Shown one piece after another: positions 54,439 to 64,000 of a DNA stretch of 64,000 nucleotides; the first letter of the stretch is position 1, and every line of letters starts with the position of its first letter. Source of the stretch: Hygrophila difformis (lineage: Eukaryota; Streptophyta; Magnoliopsida; Lamiales; Acanthaceae). The notes beneath the pieces were generated by a model. It searched no databases. It was not told where the DNA came from and saw nothing but the letters and a program-made list of their open reading frames with translations. Made by a program: the position numbers and the translations under genes. The stretch spans positions 34,785,105-34,849,104 of the forward strand of contig JAOANR010000005.1 in the NCBI GenBank assembly GCA_030278955.1, read 5' to 3'.

Positions 54439-57034
54439 TGTAATACCCGATAAATCGCCATCGAAAATTTAAATCCAAAAATAAAGAATTGGATTTAATT
54501 ATTAAAACCGAAATAATTCCGAGAGAGCGGAATTAATTATTTAGCGGAAGATAGCAACTCGAAACAAGTTTATCGAATTGTCCCAACGATCACGGATAAT
54601 TCCCACATTATGATTTTTATTTTTTGAAGATAAGAAATCTTAATTTAAAAAAAAAAAAAAAAAAAAAACACTGTAGCACGTGGCTACTGTAGCACTAGGC
54701 TACTGTAGCAGCCGCCTAATTGTCGGCCTAGGCCTCCAAATCCGGGATTCTTTGTCCCTTTAATGGCCAAACCCCACCCCTAACACCCCATTTTCAGCCT
54801 CCACACTTTCTCTTCACTCCCAAACTCTCCCAAAGCCAAAACACCTTTCCGACGAACTTCCGACGAATTTCCGGCAACTTTCCGGCAACCAAATCCGACC
54901 GAGGAAGTGTGTAGATCAAGGATTGCAAGCTTTGGATTGTTGGTAAGATGTAAATCAAGTTTCCTTATTGTTTTAAGATCATAACCATCATCCTAACTTA
55001 CGAATCTTCATATTCAAACACAAATCGGAGCCAAAGGAAGAATAAATCGGGTGGAAGAGATTCGTTCGTGACATCCCGTGGATTCCGGACGACCCCGTGA
55101 CCTCCTAGACATTATCCCCACTGTAAGTTAACCTTACTATGGTTTTGGGTGACTTAAAATGCAACCAAACATAGAGATTTAAAAACTCTAAAATCTGTCA
55201 ACAAGAGAAACCCCCGGCGCAGCGTTTTCGTATGAATTTTTCGAACCCTTAAAACTCTTCAAACGGAAAAACCCAAAACATGAAAAACATTACTAAGACA
55301 TTAATCTAGCTACTGTAAAAATTTCATAATTTTTCATCGTGTTTTGATATCCGAAAACGACCATGAACAGACCTGCCATCGACTTAGATCTTGAAATAGT
55401 GATAGATTCTTTATTCAAATTTGTTGGTTATTTTGACCTTGGATCTAGGCCGAATTAGGACTTGTGCTAAACATGAAAGTTGTAGATCTATGAGTTTTAA
55501 ATACCTCTGTAAAATTTCATGCATTTTCATTAAGATTTGCTACCCCAAACCGCGTCGAACATATTCTGTGGTGCATGAACCTTTCGAAAACTGAGACAGA
55601 TTTTAAGACCAAACTTAGTTGATTAATCTGACTTAATCCGTGATGAATTTGCATAATTTGCCTCTAATAAAACTTGTTTATTTTGGTGTCTTTTAAGTGC
55701 CTGTAAAATTTCATAAATTTTGGAGCTCGTTTGCTATGTCAAATATTCTTTTGAAAATCAGTGCGCTGTTTTAGAAAAGTTGGCAGATTTCATACTCGGC
55801 AAAGATTGTAAAATTTCACCCGTTTCCTCACATAATTTCGGAAAACTTAAAATATGAAAGTTGTTCGTTGGGATGTTTTTGAGTTACTGTGAAAATTTCA
55901 GATCAATCGCCTAAGAAATGGATTTTTAAACCAAAAAGGCGTAAACTGTGACGCCAAATGATTTCTAAATCGAAGAGATTTTGAAATTCGAAACAAACGG
56001 TCGAGACGTTGAAATACGATATATCTATACTTTTGAAAAATCCCGTTACACCAAATAAAAACATTTTCTTTAAAAGAATTCTTTTGAAACATTGGGGATT
56101 TGTGACCAAGTTTGATATTATCAATATGGACCAGAAGGCTTGTGGACATAAGAGCCCAAGCGAACGGCTAGTGGACATAAGAGCCCTGGCGAATGGTCGA
56201 CCAAAAGGCTTGTGGACATAAGAGCCCAAGCGAACGGCTAGTGGACATAAGAGCCCTGGCGAATGGTTATTTATGAGGCTTGTGGACATAAGAGCCCAAG
56301 CGTACGACTAGCGGACATAAGAGCCCTAGTGAAATATTGATTATGAGGATTGCGGTCATAAAAGCCCTGGTGAATGGTGATCTATAAAAGAAACGAAAAA
56401 TATTGAGAAATGGTTACGTAACGGGAAAATAAGAGATTTAATATTTTTAAGTATTTATTTATTTATGCCTTGCAAATCATTTTACTATGCAAGTCGAATT
56501 ATGATTACATGAAAATACTTATTTTAAATCATGCCATTTATTTATTAGTGGATGATTAACTTATATTGTGTATTAACTACAAATATCTTTTTATTAAATT
56601 TTAATTAAAGGCTTTGAAACCCCTAAATCATGCTATGTGTTAACTTACTCAGCGCGTTTTTGCTGACCCAAACCATATATCTCCTTTTTCTTACAGAATA
56701 TGAAGATTATGCATCGTCATATGCATACATGGGGACATTTGGGGAAATCTCTATTTTAAATCCCTGCATTTAATTACGACTTGCATGAACGGGACTGTTT
56801 AACCCGTGTTTTGGCCATGTCGGCCCTTATACTTTATTTCCGCTGCACACTTTATATTTCCGCTGCAACTTTGATGTATTATTTTTAAATTATATATGGA
56901 TGGGCTGTTTGAATATTTTAAATTCTGAAAAACCATAGCCTTGCATCTCTTTAGTGAGCTCGGAGAAACCGTGTCTTGCTAGGGAGGTGTGGCGGTGGCA
57001 TCCCGGCCTGGGTTACCAAAACCGGGGTGTTACA
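54439..57034 (+). repeat. family B LTR, complete copy
   Basis: It opens TGTAATACCCGATAAATCGCC and closes ACCGGGGTGTTACA, 2,596 bp, followed by a primer-binding site. It matches the solo LTR at 29894-32569 in reverse. It contains a poly(A) tract, a CACGTG G-box at 54677-54682, and a minisatellite at about 56130-56380 built on GTGGACATAAGAGCCC. Short frames inside are not genes. Confidence 0.92.
56130..56380. repeat. GTGGACATAAGAGCCC minisatellite in family B LTR
   Basis: Units of about 70-75 bp, each with two GTGGACATAAGAGCCC-type halves. The same array recurs at about 60786-61036 in the second LTR. It occupies the position of the unrelated 73-bp array in the solo LTR at 30547. Confidence 0.85.
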
Positions 57035-57037
57035 ATG

Positions 57038-57051
57038 TGGTATCAGAGCCC
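57038..57051 (+). promoter_or_regulatory. primer-binding site of the family B element
   Basis: TGGTATCAGAGCCC three bases after the LTR end, complementary to initiator tRNA-Met. Confidence 0.88.
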
Positions 57052-57657
57052 AGACTATTTTAAAGCTATTTATTTTAAAGAAAATATCTGATACCAAGGA
57101 TGGTATCAGAGCCCGGAATATTTTAAAACTACTATTTTAAAGAGCCCGTAATATTTTTAAACTATTATTTTCAAGTATTATTATTTTTAAGGTTATCATT
57201 TCTAAACTAGTAGTATATTTCAAAGAGCCCAATTATTATTTTGAAGTTAAAGCCCAAATTTTTAGCCCAAATTTTTTTTTTTTGAAGCCCAAGAAATTAT
57301 TTTGGCCCAATAACCTTGTTTTTATTTAAAGCCCAAGTAATTTATTTCTTTCGGCCCAATATAGTGGCCCAAACCTTTTATCCTTATTTTAACCTATCCA
57401 TGGAATAAATTTATTTTTAAAACCCATGGATAAATAAGTGCATGCATAAAATTTTTTTTGGGGGAGATCACATATGCATATGCATACATAAATATTTACA
57501 CTAACTCTTTTTATGTGAATTATCGGTAATAAGAAACACTCCTACCTTAGAACTCGACATGATCTTGACTTAGGAGCACTTGCTAAAGACTAACTTTGCC
57601 TTAGTCCTAGATCTTGATCACTTAGAAACTCATCTTCGCGTGCTTCTACAACAGAAA

Positions 57658-58707
57658 ATGACACCTAGAAGAAAACTGAGGAAGATAAGTCCAAACGGCA
57701 CTGACACTAATCTCCCAAACGCACCTAACAACAATGAGATTCCTCCGAACGTCGGAGATCGAGCGCCTCCTATTCCCAACGATATGGATGAACGTTTAAA
57801 GACGGTAGAAGAAGTACTCGTAGCATTAGGAAATGCAGAGGTGCATAGGGCACAAGCGACAATACCTCCGCCAGTAGCCCGAGTCAACTACTTGGCATTG
57901 GTAAACCCCTACAATCCACCCCATTATAATGGCCAAGAGGATCCGGTCAAACTGGAAGATTGGATTCGCACCTTTGATAAGCTCCTTAGCGCTATCAAAT
58001 GTCCCGAGGACGAGAGGGTCCAAGTGGCGACCTACTATCTTGGCGGAGAGGCCGACGAATGGTGGCATAACCTCCAAGGAAATTTTACTAAAGCCTACCT
58101 ATGGGAAGAATTTAAGGAGGTTTTGAGGGAAAGGTTTTACCCAATGAGCATTAAGGCCGCAAGGTATGAAGAATTCGTCCATTTGAAACAAGGTGGGCAA
58201 ACAGTACAAGAGTACTATGCCAAGTTTAAGGAGCTGGTTAGATTTGCTGCTACAATGGTGCCAACTGAATTCGACAAGGCTCAGAAGTTCGAGATGGGTT
58301 TGAATCTTGATATTCGAGAGATATTGGTGGGAGGACAATGCACGACTTTGCAGGAGGTATATGACCGGGCAGTAGCAGTCGCGCGTGTCCAACAATTAAA
58401 GCGAAAGGACAATGGCGAATCGAGCAAAAACTCGCAAGGATTTGAGAAGAAGAATCGTAATAAGAACAACAATAATAACTTTAGGAGGGGCAATGATCAA
58501 GCTAAATTCGATGGGTCTAGAGGAGATGGCAACCGTGGTGCGTTCATACCACGCTGCCCACGATGCAACCATGCACATTTGGTGCGCCAGTGCCCGAAGC
58601 CTGGAGCCTGCTATAAGTGCGGCAAGTTTGGTCACAAGACTAGGGAATGTCAAACCCATATTGAGAATATAACCAAAAGAGATGACCTGGTCGCTGGACC
58701 TAACTAG
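57658..58707 (+). pseudogene. gag: gag of the family B element, truncated into its 3' region
   Basis: The start MTPRRKLRK fits Gypsy gag better than the upstream in-frame methionine at 57580. It contains the capsid-type gag domain (LEDWIRTFDKLLSAIKCPEDERV, ATYYLGGEADEWW, EFKEVLRERFYP, LKQGGQTVQEYYAKF), then a basic N-rich stretch, and a CCHC knuckle pair (CPRCNHAHLVRQC, CYKCGKFGHKTREC). After CQTHIE the frame runs directly into NITKRDDLVAGPN and stops, where the 3' non-coding region begins. The whole of pol is deleted, so particle protein could be made but no enzymes. Confidence 0.9.
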
Positions 58708-59093
58708 CCACAAGTAACCAAGGGGGACTCATGGGACGTTAAATGTGGTAAATAAAGATATACCTGTGCTAGGCAACGATACTTGAACCTTCGTGGATGT
58801 GTAGGCAGTTATGGGGACATAACTGTAATCTTAAGGGGGGAGGATGTAATACCCCGTAAGAATGCATAAGCATTTAATTCGAAACTCGAATATTTTGTAT
58901 CCCAAATAAATTCTTTTTGAACTACGTAATGACTTGATCCCTTCACAGGGTACGAAGGCAACTTGGAAATTTCAATTCTGGGTTCAGTCAAATAATATTA
59001 AACAACAAAACACAATGATACAATCGCAATCAATCAATCGATCAATAAGTCGCGCAACTTCGGGGACGAAGTTGTTTCTTAAGGAGGGTAGAT

Positions 59094-61671
59094 TGTAATA
59101 CCCGATAAATCGCCATCGAAAATTTAAATCCAAAAATAAAGAATTGGATTTAATTATTAAAACCGAAATAATTCCGAGAGAGCGGAATTAATTATTTAGC
59201 GGAAGATAGCAACTCGAAACAAGTTTATCGAATTGTCCCAACGATCACGGATAATTCCCACATTATGATTTTTATTTTTTGAAGATAAGAAATCTTAATT
59301 TTTAAAAAAAAAAAAAAAAAAAAACACTGTAGCACGTGGCTACTGTAGCACTAGGCTACTGTAGCAGCCGCCTAATTGTCGGCCTAGGCCTCCAAATCCG
59401 GGATTCTTTGTCCCTTTAATGGCCAAACCCCACCCCTAACACCCCATTTTCAGCCTCCACACTTTCTCTTCACTCCCAAACTCTCCCAAAGCCAAAACAC
59501 CTTTCCGACGAACTTCCGACGAATTTCCGGCAACTTTCCGGCAACCAAATCCGACCGAGGAAGTGTGTAGATCAAGGATTGCAAGCTTTGGATTGTTGGT
59601 AAGATGTAAATCAAGTTTCCTTATTGTTTTAAGATCATAACCATCATCCTAACTTACGAATCTTCATATTCAAACACAAATCGGAGCCAAAGGAAGAATA
59701 AATCGGGTGGAAGAGATTCGTTCGTGACATCCCGTGGATTCCGGACGACCCCGTGACCTCCTAGACATTATCCCCACTGTAAGTTAACCTTACTATGGTT
59801 TTGGGTGACTTAAAATGCAACCAAACATAGAGATTTAAAAACTCTAAAATCTGTCAACAAGAGAAACCCCCGGCGCAGCGTTTTCGTATGAATTTTTCGA
59901 ACCCTTAAAAGTCTTCAAACGGAAAAACCCAAAACATGAAAAACATTACTAAGACATTAATCTAGCTACTGTAAAAATTTCATAATTTTTCATCGTGTTT
60001 TGATATCCGAAAACGACCATGAACAGACCTGCCATCGACTTAGATCTTGAAATAGTGATAGATTCTTTATTCAAATTTGTTGGTTATTTTGACCTTGGAT
60101 CTAGGCCGAATTAGGACTTGTGCTAAACATGAAAGTTGTAGATCTATGAGTCTTAAATACCTCTGTAAAATTTCATGCATTTTCATTAAGATTTGCTACC
60201 CCAAACCGCGTCGAACATATTCTGTGGTGCATGAACCTTTCGAAAACTGAGACAGATTTTAAGACCCAACTTAGTTGATTAATCTGACTTAATCCGTGAT
60301 GAATTTGCATAATTTGCCTCTAATAAAACTTGTTTATTTTGGTGTCTTTTAAGTGCCTGTAAAATTTCATAAATTTTGGAGCTCGTTTGCTATGTCAAAT
60401 ATTCTTTTGAAAATCAGTGCGCTGTTTTAGAAAAGTTGGCAGATTTCATACTCGGCAAAGATTGTAAAATTTCACCCGTTTCCTCACATAATTTCGGAAA
60501 ACTTAAAACATGAAAGTTGTTCGTTGGGATGTTTTTGAGTTACTGTGAAAATTTCAGATCAATCGCCTAAGAAATGGATTTTTAAACCAAAAAGGCGTAA
60601 ACTGTGACGCCAAATGATTTCTAAATCGAAGAGATTTTGAAATTCGAAACAAACGGTCGAGACGTTGAAATACGATATATCTATACTTTTGAAAAATCCC
60701 GTTACACCAAATAAAAACATTTTCTTTAAAAGAATTCTTTTGAAACATTGGGGATTTGTGACCAAGTTTGATATTATCAATATGGACCAGAAGGCTTGTG
60801 GACATAAGAGCCCAAGCGAACGGCTAGTGGACATAAGAGCCCTGGCGAATGGTCGACCAAAAGGCTTGTGGACATAAGAGCCCAAGCGAACGGCTAGTGG
60901 ACATAAGAGCCCTGGCGAATGGTTATTTATGAGGCTTGTGGACATAAGAGCCCAAGCGTACGACTAGCGGACATAAGAGCCCTAGTGAAATATTGATTAT
61001 GAGGATTGCGGTCATAAGAGCCCTGGTGAATGGTGATCTATAAAAGAAACGAAAAATATTGAGAAATGGTTACGTAACGGGAAAATAAGAGATTTAATAT
61101 TTTTAAGTATTTATTTATTTATGCCTTGCAAATCATTTTACTATGCAAGTCGAATTATGATTACATGAAAATACTTATTTTAAATCATGCCATTTATTTA
61201 TTAGTGGATGATTAACTTATATTGTGTATTAACTACAAATATCTTTTTATTAAATTTTAATTAAAGGCTTTGAAACCCCTAAATCATGCTATGTGTTAAC
61301 TTACTCAGCGCGTTTTTGCTGACCCAAACCATATATCTCCTTTTTCTTACAGAATATGAAGATTATGCATCGTCATATGCATACATGGGGACATTTGGGG
61401 AAATCTCTATTTTAAATCCCTGCATTTAATTACGACTTGCATGAACGGGACTGTTTAACCCGTGTTTTGGCCATGTCGGCCCTTATACTTTATTTCCGCT
61501 GCACACTTTATATTTCCGCTGCAACTTTGATGTATTATTTTTAAATTATATATGGATGGGCTGTTTGAATATTTTAAATTCTGAAAAACCATAGCCTTAC
61601 ATCTCTTTAGTGAGCTCGGAGAAACCGTGTCTTGCTAGGGAGGTGTGGCGGTGGCATCCCGGCCTGGGTTA
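59094..61671 (+). repeat. family B LTR, second copy, missing its last ~20 bp
   Basis: It matches 54439-57014 almost exactly (about ten differences seen by eye). It lacks the closing ACCAAAACCGGGGTGTTACA and passes directly into sequence ahead of the element C protease. Confidence 0.9.
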
Positions 61672-61745
61672 AATTATATATTTCCTGCAGTTTTCTATTT
61701 TCTTTTCGTTATACTCTGTCTTTGTAAACTTTGTACCCCGTTTAG
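61672..61745 (+). other. short linker before element C protease, intron-end-like
   Basis: T-rich sequence ending GTACCCCGTTTAG|GT directly before the conserved [17 protein letters not shown] stretch. It looks like a splice acceptor region but also reads open in the pol frame for part of its length. Its origin (element C interior or filler DNA) is unresolved. Confidence 0.35.
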
Positions 61746-64000
61746 GTACTATTGCTGTTGCGAATCATTCTGCCTTTGTATTGTTTGATTCGGGAGCCTC
61801 GTGTTCGTTCGTGGCTTTGCGATTTGTGCGGGAGCATGGAGTAGGACCGTTGGTGCCCTACCAGATGCCTGTTTCCTTGCCTTCGGGCGATATCATCCGT
61901 AGTGATCACATATGGCGAGATGCGGTATTGAGCATCGAGGGCCGTGAGTTCAGAGCCGACTTGGTTGTATTTAGCCTGGCTGACTTTGATGTAATTTTGG
62001 GCATGGATTGGCTGACTCGCCATCGTGCTGTTATCGATTGTGGTATTCCACGTATTTCCTTCCGAGATCCTCTCGGTAAGTATGTCTCTTACCAACCTTC
62101 TTTGATTCCACCTGCTATTAGTGTGGTTTCGGTTGCTGCGTTGTGTGATTTGATGTGCATGGGTTGTTCTCTTTCCCTGTGGCAAATGAGGGATCTTCGA
62201 GTAGAGGTTCCTGCTGCTTCGAGTGTCCCTGTTGTCTCTGAGTTCGGGGATGTGTTTCCCAATGAAATTCCTGGTCTCCCACCTGCTCGGAAGATTGATT
62301 TTTCTATCGAGCTGATGCCTGATGCAGCTCCTATTTCTAAGGCTCCTTACCGAATGGCTCCTGCTAAATTGAAGGAGTTGAAGGATCAGTTGAATGAGCT
62401 TACTAATAAGGGGTATATCCAGCCGAGTAGCTCGCCTTGGGGAGCTCCTGTACTGTTTGTTAAAAAGAAGGATGGGTCGATGAGGATGTGCATCGACTAC
62501 AGGGGTTTGAACCGAATCACGGTGAAGAACAAGTATCCTCTACCTCGGATTGAGGATCTGTTTGATCAGTTGAGAGGGGCCAGTATATTCAGTAAGATTG
62601 ATTTGAGATCGGGCTATCATCAGATAAGGGTGGCAGAGGCTGATAGGCCTAAGACAACATTCAGAACTCGTTATGGACACTTTGAATTCACGGTCATGCC
62701 TTTTAGTTTGACTAACGCACCAGCGATCTTCATGGATCTTATGCATAGGGTATTCCGCCCCCTGCTGGATGTGTGCGTGGTTGTGTTCATAGACGATATT
62801 GTGGTCTACTCGCCGACTCGTGAGGCACATGCTGGCCACTTGAGGACAGTGTTGAACATATTGCGAGAGCATAAGCTATATGCTAAACTCTCTAAGTGTG
62901 AGTTCTGGTTGGAGAAGGTGTCGTTTCTGGGACACATTGTTTCGGGTGAGGGCATTGCAGTTGATCCTGCTAAGGTGGAAGTGGTACTAAAGTGGCAGGC
63001 CCCGAAGAATGTGGGAGAGATCCGGAGTTTCTTAGGTCTTGTTGGCTACTACCACAGATTCATTGAGGGGGTTCTCGAGCATTGCTAGACCTCTGACTAG
63101 ACTATTGAGGAAAGATGTCAGATTCAGATGGGATGATGCTTGTGAGCAAGCATTCGAACTGTTGAAGAAGAAAGTGACAGAGGCACCTGTTTTGGTACTA
63201 CCTGATGATTCAGGCGAGTATGAAGTTTACACGAATGCGTCACTTAAAGGTTTAGGTTGTGTGTTGATGCAAAAGGGCAAAGTGATTGCTTATGCATCTC
63301 GACAGCTTAAGCCACATGAGCAGAATTACCCGACTCACGATTTGGAAATGGCAGCGGTAGTGCATGCTCTGAAAATCTGGAGACACTATCTGTATGGAGC
63401 GAAGTGTAGAATTTATTCAGATCATAAGAATCTGAAGTGTCTGTACACCTCAGACCACATGAGTGGCAGACAGAGGAGATGGATGGAGTTATTGCAGGAC
63501 TATGACACGGATATTCAGTATATTTAAGGAAAGGCGAACCGGGTGGCGGATGCTTTGAGTATGAAGGAGCATCATTCAGTGGCATGCTTGGGTGTGATGC
63601 CTGAGTGGCGCAGGGAGCTACTCAGACTTGAGGTTCAGGTAGTTCCTGTTGGCTCTGTTCAGCACAACTTAAACATGCTAGTTACTGCATCTTCTTTGAT
63701 TGATGAGATATTTGCTAGTCAGCATGATAGCGGGGAGATGGCAGTAGTGAGACAGAAGATTCAGGATGGTAAGGCTCCGGGTTTTAGAATCGATAATAGG
63801 GGCATGGTGAGATATGGTGATAGATGGTGCATCCCGGAGTGTTGTGTTGACCTGAAGAAGAAGGTCATGGATGAGGCTCACACGACTCCTTATTCTGTTC
63901 ATCCAGGGGTCACAAAGATGTATAAAGATATCCGACAGACTTATTGGTGGAATAACATGAAGAGGGAGATAGTTGAATATGTGGCTAAGTGTGCCACATG
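61742..64000 (+). pseudogene. pol: pol of Gypsy element C: protease, RT, RNase H, integrase start
   Basis: Protease: [69 protein letters not shown], and [12 protein letters not shown] carrying the catalytic FIDD. An extra G near 63067 shifts the frame inside RFIEGF. RNase H then follows ([43 protein letters not shown]), a TAA at 63525 replaces a codon before GKANRVADALS, and the integrase zinc domain starts (HPGVTKMYKDIRQTYWW) before the window ends. Catalytic residues are kept; the frame breaks make it inactive. Confidence 0.93.

Larger units (their letters stand above)
54010..61671 (+). mobile_element. Gypsy family B block: 4,655-bp unit repeated about 1.65 times head to tail
   Basis: The sequence from 54010 (GAATATAACC) to about 57014 recurs at 58665-61671 with only about ten differences. 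Each copy contains the same 3' non-coding region of a family B element followed by its LTR. Between them lies a primer-binding site and gag. No protease, RT, RNase H or integrase is present. The left edge joins element C gag in mid-domain, and the right edge cuts the second LTR about 20 bases before its end, so neither edge is a normal LTR boundary and no target duplication is seen. Confidence 0.85.
48990..64000 (+). mobile_element. Ty3/Gypsy element C, 5' part (3' end outside window)
   Basis: The LTR (48990-53045), primer-binding site (53049-53061), gag start (53390), protease, reverse transcriptase, RNase H and integrase zinc domain (61742-64000) follow in Gypsy order on the plus strand. 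The LTR holds a LINE fragment, and gag is broken at 54010 by a family B block reaching to 61671. The C-terminal half of gag is missing, so the interruption is not a simple clean insertion. Frameshift and stop in pol show it is inactive. Confidence 0.88.

Noticed and set aside
55898..56289. Minus-strand frames of 83 and 128 codons, repeated at 60554-60945
   Set aside because: They fall in the LTR minisatellite of family B and duplicate only because the LTR is duplicated.

Overview
The window looks like a repeat-rich stretch of a flowering-plant nuclear genome, probably a eudicot. The evidence is spliced genes with GT..AG introns, LTR retrotransposons primed by initiator tRNA-Met, plant L1-type LINEs, a Helitron, and Stowaway-, hAT- and Mutator-type DNA elements. 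Only one ordinary host gene is recognised: a three-exon gene at 14088-15290 (minus) for a secreted desiccation-related protein of the PCC13-62 type. That family was first described in the resurrection plant Craterostigma (Lamiales), but this alone does not fix the species. Everything else recognisable is mobile DNA or its relics, much of it nested.

Layout. 1-4590: 5' part of a Copia element (minus), 3' end outside the window. 4591-7638: non-coding DNA with a Copia gag relic and one MITE. 7644-13458: complete but decayed Copia element with two LTRs, a 5-bp target duplication (GCTAT), and a MITE inserted between gag and protease. 14037-15345: the host gene with its TATA box and poly(A) signal. 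15346-20765: non-autonomous elements, namely a hAT-like element, a Mutator-like inverted-repeat element, a small hAT MITE inside a LINE relic, a SINE, several Stowaway-like MITEs and a local segmental duplication. 20766-27523: full-length but dead LINE (plus) with a 12-bp target duplication. 27729-47652: best read as one decayed Helitron (minus) split apart by later insertions. The insertions are a Gypsy element (29663-43572, itself holding a solo LTR) and a second solo LTR (43662-46771). 47653-48895: a partial inverted copy of the Helitron 5' end. 48990-64000: 5' part of another Gypsy element (plus), with a LINE fragment in its LTR and its gag broken at 54010 by a 7.7-kb tandem arrangement of a third Gypsy family.

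Three things stand out. First, the Gypsy element at 29663-43572 has lost gag, protease and the reverse transcriptase core. In that space it carries two convergent genes: an antisense, apparently spliced gene resembling the putative plant transposon protein family, and a coiled-coil ORF behind a 23-bp minisatellite. Second, the block at 54010-61671 reads as about 1.65 turns of a 4,655-bp one-LTR circle, which is either a concatemer insertion or an assembly artefact. Third, target duplications and empty sites allow several layers of insertion to be ordered. All element genes show frameshifts, stops or deletions except the LINE fragment at 50941-52362 and parts of the Gypsy ORFs.
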